Positions 8,067 to 16,539 of a stretch of 64,000 nucleotides of DNA are shown here, piece after piece. The DNA lies in assembly GCA_963837455.1 (NCBI GenBank), contig CAWINM010000008.1, forward strand, positions 62,001 to 126,000. Reading direction: 5' to 3'. The first letter of the stretch is position 1. Each line of letters opens with the position of its first letter. Below the pieces are notes generated by a model. It ran no database searches, had not been told where the DNA came from, and saw only the letters and a program-made list of their open reading frames with translations. This DNA is from DASYQD01 sp963837455 (GTDB lineage: Bacteria; Acidobacteriota; Thermoanaerobaculia; Multivoradales; JAIOJS01). The translations under genes were made by a program, and so were the position numbers.

Positions 8067-11000
8067 TCACTCGATCCCGGGCGGTGGGCCGTCCGGCGGG
8101 GGCTGCTCGACCGGCCCCAGCCGCAGCTTCATCGAGGGATCCCCGAGGAGGTTGTAGAGGTCGAAGATGGTCGGGTCGGCAACGTCCGTACGCGCCTTGA
8201 GGTACCCGCCGAGCACCCACTCGCCGAGCCGCAGCTGGGGCTGCGCGAGCAGCTCCTGCTGCGAGTAGAGACGCAGCGCCAGCGCCCGCGAGTCGCCGCT
8301 GTTGGGAATGCCGGACGCCGACAGCACGGCGCTGGCGCCGCCGGCCGCGCTGCGCACCAGCAGCTCGCCGAGGGAAGAGAAGCCGGGAATGCCGAAGCGG
8401 TTGGCGCTGCAGGTCATCGCTGTCAGCAGCGACAGCCGCGAGCCGTTGGTCAGCGACGGCACGTCGTTGCTGCTGAGCACACCGCCGGCCGTCAAGCGGT
8501 CGAGCCCGCCGTGGCCGTAGTAGTTGATCACCGCCCTGCCGCCGACGATGGCGGCATTGAGCTCGCTGCGGGCCTCGTCGAGACCGAGCGTACCGACGTA
8601 GATGCGGTCGACGCTGATCTGGGAGTTGAGCAGCGCGGCGGTCTGGTCGGAGTCGTAGGCGAAGTCGGCGCTTTGGTCGGGAGCGTCGGCGAGCATCACG
8701 GCGTGGTTCGCCCACTCGGGCGTGCCCAGCGCCGAGAAGGCGGCGAGCTTGTCGACGACGGCGTCGAGCTGCGCGGCGCTCTGCACCGGCAGGCGGCCGA
8801 TCGCGAGGTCGGGGAAGCCATCGCCGTCGAGGTCGGCCAGGCGGTTGTCCGCCGGGTAGAGGCCCTGCGGCGTGGAGACGAACTGGGTCGGCACCTTGTT
8901 GCCGTCGTAGCCGAGCAGGTTGCGGTAGTCGACGGAGCCCTCGCCGGCGAGGACCACGTAGTGCAGGCGCCCGGCGTCGCCGCGCTCGGCGGCGATGGCG
9001 GCGCGCAGCGCCTGCGGCGAGGCAACTCCCTGGCCGTAGGTGTCGGCGATCTCGTCGACGGAGGCGACGCGCACCGTCAGGCCCTCGCCGCGCCGCAGGT
9101 CGGCCAGGCGCTCGGCGCTGGCCAGCCACGCCGTGGGCGCGACGATCAGCAGGTCGGCGTCGCCGGTTGGGGCGGCCACGTTCCACCCGCGCACCCCCTG
9201 CGGGGTACGCAGGCCGACGGGGCCGACGGCAAGGAACGGCCCGTAGGAGATCGGCGCGAAGCTCAGCGAGGCACCGCCCCGCAGGTCACCCCCCGCGGTC
9301 GCCCCGGCCAGCCAGCGCGGGTGATCGGGATCGCCGACGTCGAGGAGGCTCACCCGGTTGCTGGAGAAGCCGGTGACGGTGGCGCCGCCGGCGAGCGGCC
9401 AGATGGTGAAGCTCAGGCTGTCGCCGTCGGTGACGTAGCCGCGCAGGTAGTCGAGGTCGAAGCCGTCGACGTAGAAGACGTTGGCCGGAGCACCGCCGCC
9501 GGTCATCTCGACGAGCTGATCGCTGCTCGCCGAGAGCACCCCGGCAGGGACCGCGAAGGCAACCCGCTTGGCGCCGAGGTCCGACCAGGTGGTGTCGCCC
9601 AGCGGAGCGAGCGCCGTGCCGTTGAGGCTGACCGATACGTCGTGGGCACCGTCGTCGCCGCTGGTCGTTCCCTGCAGGTCGACGTACAGCGTCGCCGGCG
9701 CGCTCGGATCGGCGCCTGGCGCGTGCACGGCGAAGGTGCGGTGCAGATGCTGCCCGCTCTGGTCACCAGGCCACAGGTAGTCCCAGAACCAGTAGTCCGA
9801 TGCCGGGTCGAAAGGCACCACGGTGACGGGCACGGCATCGGTCTCGCTGCGCTGGCGATCGCCGAAGGAGGACGCCGGCTTCGGGGCGATGGCATCCACC
9901 TGCGCCGCTCGCATCTGCGTCCCCTGCCTGCCGAAGTCGAGGCGGTAGGGAGTCAGGCTCGAGTAGAGCGTCGGCGACGCCACGCCGTAGAAATAGATCC
10001 CCTGCACGGCATACGGGTTGACGGCAATCCTGCCGCGGCTGGTCGGGTTGTCGGGGTACCAGGGCACGTCCGTGGTGCCCCCCCGGCGCAGCGAGAGCTG
10101 GCCGGCGAGGATCGCCTTCTGCACCTCCGCCGAGGATCGGCCCAGCCAGATCCCCAGCTGGCCGACGGAGGCGTGGTAGAGGCCGGTGCTGTCGACGCCG
10201 AGCCACAGGCTGTCGATGGGAACGCTCGTGCTGCGCGGAGCCACCGCGGCAACGGCGGCGTCCCTCACGCGCGACGGGCGCTCGGTGGCGTGGGCTTCCC
10301 GCTCGTAGGTCGATGCCATCGCTGGCGGCGTCTCGCGGGAGTCGCGGTCGGCGGTGACGCGGTAGGGCCCGAAGGCATGGCTGCCGCCGCTGCTCTCGAC
10401 CTCCTCGAGCCGGTACACGAGCGGCGCTCCGGGCTGGGCTCCCTCGTCGAGGAAGCGGTAGGTGCCGCCCTGCGGGGCGGTCAGCAGGCCGGCGAGCGTC
10501 CCCTTGCCGAGGAGCTGCCAGCTCTTTCCCGCTGCGTCGCCGCGGTAGAGGCGGAAGCCCGCGGTGCCGGCCTCGCTCGCCGTGGTCCACTCCACCACCA
10601 CGCCGCCGCGCTCGCCGGGAACGGCGCGGAACGAGGAGACCACCGCCTGGGTGATCACCGACTGCGTCACCGCCAGCTCGCAGAGCGGGCCTTGGGTGTA
10701 CGTGGCGCGCGCCTGGGTCGTGTTCCCGGTCCCGTCGACATACCTCGCGTTCGTGCCGCTGCCTGCTGGGGTGCCCGTCATCGGAATGCGCTGCCCGGCG
10801 CTGGTCGGCGTGGCCTTCACGCGGTAGGAGAGCAGAGCCGTGGCGCCAGCGCTCACGCTGCCTGGGTTCCAGACGATGTTTCCCGACCCGCCCACCGCGG
10901 GCTGGCTGACGATGGAGCCCTGGCTCACCTGCGGGAGGCCGGCATAGACCGCGGCGCCACCCGGGATGTTCGCGGTCACTACGTTGGTGGGTGTCGAGAA

Positions 11001-12647
11001 GGTGATCGCGTACGGAGTGGGATTGACGATCCGCGCCGTTACCGTGAAGCAGCTCGTCTGCCCCACCAGCGGCGGGTTCGGCCCATTGTTGCCACCGCCA
11101 CAGCCTCCGAAGCGCAGCAGCTGTTCCAGATACGGCTTGACTGGGGCGATGCCGGCATCCGTGGCGAAGTAAGTGCGCAGCACGTTGGCCTGCGGGTTGG
11201 CCGTCGGCGGATTCGCAGCGGCCTGCGCGTTCGAGTGATAGATGACGGCGTAGTTGCCGTTGACGCCGGGGGTGTTGTAGGTGCGGATCTGCTCCTGGAC
11301 CGTCCAGATGCCATAGTCCGTGGAGTTGGCGTCCGAGGGCCAGCCCACTAGGTTGTCGCGGTTCCACACGTCGTTGCCACCGAGCGTGGCGCTGGTGAAC
11401 GTCTGCGAGAACGCTCCGGTGCGGCTGGTGTACACCATGCCACCGACGTCGCCGCTGTTGCTGTCGTAGTCGAAGTCGTTGCGTCCCGCCGTACAGCCGT
11501 TGGTCAGGTACGGGTAGTGGACGTAGTCGCGCTCGTTAGAGCCCGGGTCGGGATTGACTCCGAGCGGGTAGAAGCTGTCGGCATAGACGTTGATTTCGGT
11601 GCCGCCAGATCCTGAGTTGCCGTCGTGGGCGCGGATGCCGAGGGCGTTGATGTCGTCCCCCGCGTTCATCGTCACCCGCAGCTCCCAGTGGCCGGGCGTG
11701 AGCGTTTCGGCATCGTCGATGCGGACGTTGTCGAGGAAGAAGAACTCGCCGCTGTCCAAGCCGATGCTGGTGAAGCGGATGGTCGTGGCAGCCGAGATGA
11801 AGCTGGTGATGTCGTAGCTGCGCGAGCCGCTGCTGTCGTTGGAGAAGGTCTCGAGGGTGGTCCAGGGGGCGGTGCCGGTATTCGACACCTCGACACGGAT
11901 ACCTTCGCCGTCCTCCAGATTGTTGGAGGTCCGATAGTCGAAGCGGAGGTAAGCGTTGGTGAGGTTGAGGCCCGTATTGGAGAGGTCGACCTGGCGCGAG
12001 ATGAGGTCGTTGTTACTCCCCGCACCGGTGTTGCTTCCGAATTGCAGCTCGGCCGCCGGGTTGGTGACCTCGATATGGCCCCCCGTCGCGCCGCCACCGC
12101 CGCCATCGGTCTCCGCCCAGCTTCCAGCCCAGTTGTTGGTCCCGTTGTTGTTGCTGTAGAGCCGCGCCGAGAAGTTGTCGCGCACGGTGTGGCCCGTGGC
12201 AGCGGCGGCATTGAAGTCGTAGAGCGTCAACCACGCGTTGTCAGCGCCTGCCGGGCCACTGCTGTTGCCGGTGGTGAAGCGCGTCGGCCGCGCCGTCCCC
12301 GACGGGTCGAACAGCTCGTATGTGGCGCTAGTGGTGTAGGGATCGCCGTCGGCGCGCTCGCGGTCGCGGCCCAGCACGTCCTCGCCGAGGCCGCCGGCGC
12401 CTACATCGGCGTCGAAGAGATCGACCACCAGTCGCGACAGCCCTGGCGTGACCTCGATCCAGAACCTGTACGGTGCCTGCATGCCAGTGGTGTCGCTGAT
12501 GTAGTCGCCGTTGTGGGTGGCGGCAGTGTTCCCCTGCGGCGTCAGCAGCTCGCTGGAACCGGTGGTGGCCCCATGGAGAACGCCTGCAGCAGCCAGCAGG
12601 CCTGCGACCGTGAAGAAGCCAAGGCAGCGCGCGGACGGTCTGAGCAT
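8067..12647 (-). CDS. Secreted gingipain-type peptidase (family C25), multidomain
   Basis: An exported cysteine peptidase of about 1526 residues. The chosen ATG at 12647 has AAGGGG 7 nt upstream and begins a signal peptide (LGFFTVAGLLAAAGVLHG); the reading frame upstream of it is a shadow. In order: a signal peptide; a beta-sandwich region rich in Gly/Asn/Ser (to about 450); a DUF11-like segment (about 620-700, GNIVWNPGSVSAGATALLSY); a fibronectin-like domain (about 740-850, VVVEWTTASEAGTAGFRLYR); an accessory beta domain; and a C-terminal C25 domain from about 1160. The catalytic dyad is visible as His1379 in NYYGHGG and Cys1413 in TAMTCSANRF. The protein ends in a short proline-rich tail (PPPDGPPPGIE) with no type IX sorting domain and no anchor. 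The substrate is unknown. Confidence 0.88.
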   Translation of the reverse strand: MLRPSARCLGFFTVAGLLAAAGVLHGATTGSSELLTPQGNTAATHNGDYISDTTGMQAPYRFWIEVTPGLSRLVVDLFDADVGAGGLGEDVLGRDRERADGDPYTTSATYELFDPSGTARPTRFTTGNSSGPAGADNAWLTLYDFNAAAATGHTVRDNFSARLYSNNNGTNNWAGSWAETDGGGGGATGGHIEVTNPAAELQFGSNTGAGSNNDLISRQVDLSNTGLNLTNAYLRFDYRTSNNLEDGEGIRVEVSNTGTAPWTTLETFSNDSSGSRSYDITSFISAATTIRFTSIGLDSGEFFFLDNVRIDDAETLTPGHWELRVTMNAGDDINALGIRAHDGNSGSGGTEINVYADSFYPLGVNPDPGSNERDYVHYPYLTNGCTAGRNDFDYDSNSGDVGGMVYTSRTGAFSQTFTSATLGGNDVWNRDNLVGWPSDANSTDYGIWTVQEQIRTYNTPGVNGNYAVIYHSNAQAAANPPTANPQANVLRTYFATDAGIAPVKPYLEQLLRFGGCGGGNNGPNPPLVGQTSCFTVTARIVNPTPYAITFSTPTNVVTANIPGGAAVYAGLPQVSQGSIVSQPAVGGSGNIVWNPGSVSAGATALLSYRVKATPTSAGQRIPMTGTPAGSGTNARYVDGTGNTTQARATYTQGPLCELAVTQSVITQAVVSSFRAVPGERGGVVVEWTTASEAGTAGFRLYRGDAAGKSWQLLGKGTLAGLLTAPQGGTYRFLDEGAQPGAPLVYRLEEVESSGGSHAFGPYRVTADRDSRETPPAMASTYEREAHATERPSRVRDAAVAAVAPRSTSVPIDSLWLGVDSTGLYHASVGQLGIWLGRSSAEVQKAILAGQLSLRRGGTTDVPWYPDNPTSRGRIAVNPYAVQGIYFYGVASPTLYSSLTPYRLDFGRQGTQMRAAQVDAIAPKPASSFGDRQRSETDAVPVTVVPFDPASDYWFWDYLWPGDQSGQHLHRTFAVHAPGADPSAPATLYVDLQGTTSGDDGAHDVSVSLNGTALAPLGDTTWSDLGAKRVAFAVPAGVLSASSDQLVEMTGGGAPANVFYVDGFDLDYLRGYVTDGDSLSFTIWPLAGGATVTGFSSNRVSLLDVGDPDHPRWLAGATAGGDLRGGASLSFAPISYGPFLAVGPVGLRTPQGVRGWNVAAPTGDADLLIVAPTAWLASAERLADLRRGEGLTVRVASVDEIADTYGQGVASPQALRAAIAAERGDAGRLHYVVLAGEGSVDYRNLLGYDGNKVPTQFVSTPQGLYPADNRLADLDGDGFPDLAIGRLPVQSAAQLDAVVDKLAAFSALGTPEWANHAVMLADAPDQSADFAYDSDQTAALLNSQISVDRIYVGTLGLDEARSELNAAIVGGRAVINYYGHGGLDRLTAGGVLSSNDVPSLTNGSRLSLLTAMTCSANRFGIPGFSSLGELLVRSAAGGASAVLSASGIPNSGDSRALALRLYSQQELLAQPQLRLGEWVLGGYLKARTDVADPTIFDLYNLLGDPSMKLRLGPVEQPPPDGPPPGIE

Positions 12648-13172
12648 AGGTACCCCTTGCCTCGCGAGGAACTCAATGATAGCAGCTCGCTGCATCGACC
12701 GGGCCGCCCTTCCGCACGGGCTTTGCCAGCGATCGCCGGGAGCGCGCCGCTCTTGCCTCCCAGCCCTGTCGGGACGACACCGAGCGGCGACGCGTCGGCC
12801 TCGCCGCATCGACGCTGCTGAGAAGGCCCGCGGCCCAGCTCCAGCTCGATCCCGAACGCTACGACGCGGCGCCATTGTACAGGAGGGTGGGCTCCGATCA
12901 CGCTGATTTGACGAGCTTTGGGAGCCGAGCGCCGCTCCCGGGGAAGCGGGCCTTCGCGGTGACCCCGGCTGCAAGCTGCGTCCGCCCACTCTTCGCACTC
13001 GCCGGCGCAGGTCCTTCGCCGCTCGAAGCCGGCGAGATCATCGAGTTGCCAGGCCGCCCGACCGTGCGCCCGCCCGGCGCCAGGGACGAGAGCCGCCGCC
13101 TGCCCGCTGATCCGGCCGGCGTGGCCCGCGGCGCCGCCCGGAGGGCGCGGCGCCACGAGCCACCCATGGCAC
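12648..13172 (-). other. Intergenic stretch between the C25 peptidase and arsM
   Basis: 525 nt without a believable gene. It should hold the C25 promoter. The only structured element is the GC hairpin described separately near 13130-13154. Reading frames across it are shadows with arginine-rich composition. Confidence 0.6.
13130..13154 (-). terminator. GC-rich hairpin downstream of arsM
   Basis: A perfect 8-bp inverted repeat, GGCGCCGC/GCGGCGCC, with a 9-nt loop, 18 nt past the arsM stop. There is no T-tract, so it could be a weak or factor-assisted terminator or an mRNA 3' end stabiliser. Confidence 0.35.
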
Positions 13173-14090
13173 TCAGGCCGTGGCCACGGCGACGCCGGCC
13201 GGCTTGCGCCCGCGCACGAACGCCGAGGCGAACCGTCCTGGCACCGACTCCGGATGGATGTCGAGCTCTGCCAGCAACGTCTGCCCCGCTTCCCCGAGCG
13301 CTTCGGGACCGTAGACACGGGTGATCTCGACCTCCACCTCCTGGAACCCGGCGCCGGCGAGTTTCCCGCGGCACTCCTCCACGTCCAGGGCCCCCGCCAG
13401 ACAGCCACTCCACAGCTCGATGGCGCGCCGCAGAGGCGGCGGCACCTCGCCCTCGGTGACGATGTCGGCGATCGCCAGCCGCCCGCCCGGGCGCAGCACG
13501 CGGAAGGCCTCGGCGAAGACGCGGTCCTTGTCGGTGGAGAGGTTGACGACGCAGTTCGAGATCACCACGTCGACACTGGCGTCGGGGAGCGGCACCGCCT
13601 CCAGCTGCCCCTCGAGGAACTCGGCGTTGGTCACCCCGGACTCGGCCTGGTGGCGGCGGGCCAGGGCCAGCATCTCGTCGGTCATGTCGAGGCCATAGGC
13701 TTTGCCGGCGGGGCCCACGCGCCGCGCCGAGAGCAGCACGTCGAGACCGCCCCCCGAGCCGAGATCGAGCACCACCTCGCCGGGGTGGAGATCGGCGAGC
13801 GCCACCGGGTTGCCGCAACCCAGCGACGCCTGCAGGGCCGTCGCCGGCACGCCGCTGGTCTCGCCGGCGCCGTAGAGGTCCGAGCTGATGGGGTCGCCAC
13901 AGCCGCACGGGCATCCCTCCCCGCCGCTCGCCACCTGCTCGGCCGCGGCGGCGTAGCGACGCCGCACCGCCTCGCGGATCGCCTCCTCACTGCCCGCCGG
14001 GGTCAGGGCGCCGACGCTACAGCCACACCCTGCCGCCACCCTGCCCGCACCACCGCTCCGCCCCTCCACGTCCACCTGCTCGTCGGTCAT
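13173..14090 (-). CDS. arsM: Arsenite S-adenosylmethionine methyltransferase
   Basis: Cytoplasmic enzyme of about 305 residues that methylates As(III) with S-adenosylmethionine. The SAM motif is VLDLGSGGGLDVLLSARRVG (about 107-126), followed by GLDMTDEM. The As-binding cysteines fit ArsM: Cys92 in SLGCGNP, Cys180 in ISNCVVNL and Cys230 in WSGCLAGAL. Extra N-terminal cysteines (22, 24, 60, 62, 64) form CGC and CPCGC patterns. The ATG at 14090 is chosen because AAGGAG sits 6 nt upstream; the longer frame adds nine codons with no support. A MarR-type gene lies just upstream on the same strand, and a GTTG-N7-CAAC operator sits directly before the ribosome binding site, so repression by that regulator is likely. 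Confidence 0.93.
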   Translation of the reverse strand: MTDEQVDVEGRSGGAGRVAAGCGCSVGALTPAGSEEAIREAVRRRYAAAAEQVASGGEGCPCGCGDPISSDLYGAGETSGVPATALQASLGCGNPVALADLHPGEVVLDLGSGGGLDVLLSARRVGPAGKAYGLDMTDEMLALARRHQAESGVTNAEFLEGQLEAVPLPDASVDVVISNCVVNLSTDKDRVFAEAFRVLRPGGRLAIADIVTEGEVPPPLRRAIELWSGCLAGALDVEECRGKLAGAGFQEVEVEITRVYGPEALGEAGQTLLAELDIHPESVPGRFASAFVRGRKPAGVAVATA

Positions 14091-14103
14091 ACTCGTCTCC
14101 TTC

Positions 14104-14118
14104 GTTGTTAGTCGCAAC
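14104..14118. promoter_or_regulatory. Operator 1 (GTTG-N7-CAAC) before arsM
   Basis: An inverted repeat GTTG-N7-CAAC preceded by TTC on the plus strand, located between the marR stop and the arsM ribosome binding site. It matches the site over the marR start in arms, spacing and flank (TTCGTTG-N7-CAAC). Confidence 0.5.
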
Positions 14119-14134
14119 TACATGGTCAAAAAAG

Positions 14135-14752
14135 TCAGCCGCAGGAGCCATTCGCAACACAGCACGCTGCCGCCCCGCCGCGCACGAGGCGAGGCGCGGC
14201 CGCGCGCAACAGCCGGTGGAGCATCTCCGCCATCGCCTGCCGCGTCGACGGCGGGAAGCCCGACACCACGACGCGCACCTCGGCGAGCAAGTCCGCGTCG
14301 ATCGTCTCGTAGAGGCGACAGCCGGTGCGCGTGGCGCTGATGCGCAGGGCCCGGCCGTCCTCGGGGTGCGGCCGTCGTTCCGCGTAGCCCTTGGCGACGA
14401 GCGCGTCGACCACGCGGCTGGCGGTGCTCTTGTCGAGGTAGAGCTCCGCGGCCAGCTCGTTGAGGGTCTGCTCGCCGCCCGCCGCCAGCGCCTCCAGCGC
14501 GTAGCACTGGGTCACCGACACGTCGTGGCAGCAGATGCGGTCGCGATCGCGGAACTGGAACATGCGCACGAGGTCGGAGAGCACGCGATGGAGCACCAGC
14601 GCGTCGGCGTCGAGGGCGGCGTCGGCACCCGCCCCGGGGCCCGCCGGCTTCGACCTTGCCCGCGAGCGGCGTGCTCGCTTGGAGCCAGGCCCGCTGCCAG
14701 ACGTCCCGCCACCGCGGCCGGCCGGCGTCACCGCCGGAGCATTTCGTTGCAT
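14135..14752 (-). CDS. MarR family regulator with cysteine pairs, probable arsenic-responsive repressor of arsM
   Basis: A winged-helix regulator of about 205 residues. The MarR core runs from about residue 48 to 190, with the recognition region LNELAAELYLDKSTASRVVD followed by RRPHPEDGRALRI in the wing. The first 45 residues are basic and Gly/Pro-rich. Its cysteines stand out: Cys74-Cys75 and Cys83 in ICCHDVSVTQC before the DNA-binding domain, and Cys197-Cys198 and Cys204 in a tail ending CCVANGSCG. Next to arsM these are plausible As(III) ligands; that is inference. The ATG at 14752 lies inside an operator, which suggests autorepression. No good Shine-Dalgarno precedes it, so the exact start is uncertain. 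Confidence 0.8.
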   Translation of the reverse strand: MQRNAPAVTPAGRGGGTSGSGPGSKRARRSRARSKPAGPGAGADAALDADALVLHRVLSDLVRMFQFRDRDRICCHDVSVTQCYALEALAAGGEQTLNELAAELYLDKSTASRVVDALVAKGYAERRPHPEDGRALRISATRTGCRLYETIDADLLAEVRVVVSGFPPSTRQAMAEMLHRLLRAAAPRLVRGGAAACCVANGSCG

Positions 14753-14760
14753 GTGCCAAC
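14746..14760. promoter_or_regulatory. Operator 2 (GTTG-N7-CAAC) over the marR start codon
   Basis: A second GTTG-N7-CAAC inverted repeat with the same TTC flank as the site before arsM; the marR ATG lies inside it. Confidence 0.5.
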
Positions 14761-14840
14761 AATAAGGGAGACCACGCCGCGTTGTCAACCTCCGAGCACC
14801 GCGGCCGGTCGCAGAACCCAGGTCGCAGCGATCCAGCCAG

Positions 14841-14993
14841 CTAGGGAACGCGCACGGTCTTGCCATCGGCGACGGCCTCGTCGACCAGCGCCCCCAGTCG
14901 CCGCTGGGCTTCCTCCGAGGCGCGCCGCTGGCTGCGCCCCAGCTCCGACTGGCGGCTGCCGAGAGTCACGGCGAGGGCGTCGATGGCGCTCAT
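14841..14993 (-). CDS. Small helical protein coupled to blaI, unknown function
   Basis: A 50-codon gene whose ATG overlaps the blaI stop as ATGA, with GGGGAG just upstream. The product is mostly helix-forming and charged (SRQSELGRSQRRASEEAQRR in the middle), with no membrane segment and no cysteine. It takes the place where a BlaR1-type sensor peptidase is usually found after blaI. It does not resemble BlaR1, and I do not recognise the family. Confidence 0.6.
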   Translation of the reverse strand: MSAIDALAVTLGSRQSELGRSQRRASEEAQRRLGALVDEAVADGKTVRVP

Positions 14994-15385
14994 GGCTCCC
15001 CCTTCCGTTCCTCCAACCTCTCCACCAGCTGCTCGAGAGCGGCGCGCTCCTCGTCGCTCGCCGCGCCCTCCTCCACCAGGTAGGCCACGAAGGGGGAGAG
15101 CGAGCCGCCGAGGGTCCCCTCGACGAAGGAACGCACGAGGCCCCGCAGCAGGTCGCGCGAGCCCTGGGCGGCGCTGTAGCGGTACACTCCCTGCTGCCGC
15201 CGCCGGCGCAGGAAGCCCTTGTCGTGCAACCGTTCCAGCATGGTCTGTACGGTGCTGCGCGCCAGGCTCGCGGCAGCGCCGAAGCCCTCCGCCGCCTCGC
15301 CGACGCTGGCCCCGGACCGCTCCGCCACCCAGCGCAGCAGCGCCAGCTCCCGCTCCCCCACTCCGCCGGCTCGCGATCGCCGCAT
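14990..15385 (-). CDS. BlaI/MecI/CopY family transcriptional repressor
   Basis: A repressor of 131 residues with an N-terminal winged helix (ERELALLRWVAERSGASVGE, then STVQTMLERLHDKGFLRRRR) and a C-terminal dimerisation helix bundle, the usual BlaI length and layout. The start at 15385 has GGGAGG 6 nt upstream. The gene is divergent from an outer-membrane barrel gene; between them lie two ACTACAGCTGT sites that fit BlaI operators, so it probably represses itself and perhaps the barrel gene. No M56 sensor peptidase is present, so how the repressor is relieved is unknown. Confidence 0.85.
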   Translation of the reverse strand: MRRSRAGGVGERELALLRWVAERSGASVGEAAEGFGAAASLARSTVQTMLERLHDKGFLRRRRQQGVYRYSAAQGSRDLLRGLVRSFVEGTLGGSLSPFVAYLVEEGAASDEERAALEQLVERLEERKGEP

Positions 15386-15399
15386 CAGGGCCTCCCGTC

Positions 15400-15413
15400 A
15401 CTACAGCTGTCAT
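15400..15413. promoter_or_regulatory. BlaI-type operator A
   Basis: ACTACAGCTGTCAT: an imperfect palindrome of the TACA/TGTA class, next to the blaI ribosome binding site. It repeats the central 11 nt of operator B 28 bp away. Confidence 0.5.
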
Positions 15414-15427
15414 CACGGTAGCCGATG

Positions 15428-15441
15428 ACTACAGCTGTCGT
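15428..15441. promoter_or_regulatory. BlaI-type operator B
   Basis: ACTACAGCTGTCGT inside an 18-bp palindrome with a single mismatch (TGACTACAG/CTGTCGTCA). Sites A and B flank the short core where the divergent -10 regions must lie. Confidence 0.55.
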
Positions 15442-15548
15442 CAAGGAGGACCGGCGTGGGCCCCGGGGGTGGGGTGCGATTGGCTGGCGATACTGTCTTG
15501 AGGGCCGTTGCAACGCCGCCGATCGCGACCGCCGACCGAGGACGCCTG

Positions 15549-16334
15549 ATGAGCAAGCCACCCGCGCCGCCCGCCGCCGAAGCCATCCTTCGACCCCCAC
15601 GCGCTCGACACGTCGCCGCGACGGCGGCCCTGCTCGGGCTGCTCCTGGCGACGACGGCGGGGGTCGCGCGAGCGCAGCTGGTGATGACCTTGCGCCAGGG
15701 GAAGGCTTGGCTGGAGGGCAGCGACCTCCACCTCCTGCGCCCGGGAGCCACCGACGTCGAGCTGCGCGACGTCGGTTGGGACGACCGCTCCTACAGCTCG
15801 CCCATCAACTTCGGGGTCGGTCTCACCTGGTGGCTGCCCCCGCACCCCCATTGGGGGCTGGGGCTCGACCTCACCCACGTCAAGGCGGTGCTCCTCACCG
15901 AGGAGTCAGCGCTCGCCCAGGGCCGGGTCGACGGGGTGCCCATCGATGCGCCAGTACGGGTGGGCGACATCGTGCCGCGGCTCGAGCTCGCGCACGGCAT
16001 CGAGCTTCTTACCGCCGGCGCCGATCGCCGCTGGCTGGCGTCGCCGGGCGCCAGCGGCCGCGGCGTGGCGCTCTTCCTCGGCCTCGGTGCGGGGATCGCC
16101 ATCGCCCACGTCGACGCCGAGGTGGGCGGCGCCCGCACCTCTGGCTACCAGCTCGCAGGCCCCGCGGCGCGCGGCGTCGTCGGCCTCGACGTGCCGTTCG
16201 ACGAGAACGTCTCGCTGGTCTTCGAGTCGAGCCTCGGCTGGGTCGACCTGCGGGCAGACCTCGCGGGCGGCGGCAGGGTCGACACCCGCCTGGTCGTCCC
16301 GCAGCTCACGCTGGGGATCTCGCTGCGGGACTAG
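15549..16334 (+). CDS. Outer-membrane beta-barrel protein
   Basis: An exported protein of 261 residues. The ATG at 15549 is followed by a signal peptide (HVAATAALLGLLLATTAG, cleavage after ARA). The mature part alternates amphipathic beta strands (NFGVGLTWWL, WGLGLDLTHVKAVL, GVALFLGLGAGIAIAHVD) and ends in a strand with a charged finish (LVVPQLTLGISLRD), as expected for a small OmpW/OmpA-type barrel. The WGLGLDLTH segment recalls lipid A-modifying barrel proteins, but I see no catalytic motif to support that. It is divergent from blaI across two BlaI-type sites and may be under its control. Confidence 0.7.
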   Translation: MSKPPAPPAAEAILRPPRARHVAATAALLGLLLATTAGVARAQLVMTLRQGKAWLEGSDLHLLRPGATDVELRDVGWDDRSYSSPINFGVGLTWWLPPHPHWGLGLDLTHVKAVLLTEESALAQGRVDGVPIDAPVRVGDIVPRLELAHGIELLTAGADRRWLASPGASGRGVALFLGLGAGIAIAHVDAEVGGARTSGYQLAGPAARGVVGLDVPFDENVSLVFESSLGWVDLRADLAGGGRVDTRLVVPQLTLGISLRD

Positions 16335-16356
16335 GCCTCCTCCCACCCGGCCACCA

Positions 16357-16380
16357 CCCTCCAGGGGCGGGGGCGCCACC
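16357..16380. repeat. Dispersed copy of the CCAGGGGC repeat motif
   Basis: The stretch CTCCAGGGGCGGGGGCGCCAC differs by one missing base from the core of the 105-bp repeat near 62.2-62.4 kb. Both copies are intergenic. This points to a dispersed palindromic repeat family in this genome. Confidence 0.4.
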
Positions 16381-16539
16381 CCACCCCTCGCCCGCCGCAC
16401 GAGGCTGCGCTCGCCGCGCTTCGCGGTCACCAGCGAGAACGACGGCAACGGCGTCGCGCTCCCCAGCCACGACTCACCGCTTCGCTCGGCTGGATGCCGC
16501 CCGGGGCCCGCACCGCGGCCGACCCGTCGGCGGCCGCTC

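Noticed and set aside
7746..11351. A 1201-codon plus-strand frame opposite the C25 peptidase
   Set aside because: No recognisable domain or start signal; it is a shadow of the peptidase gene.
12648..12998. N-terminal extension of the C25 peptidase
   Set aside because: It would place the signal peptide internally; the ATG at 12647 has a ribosome binding site and starts the signal peptide.
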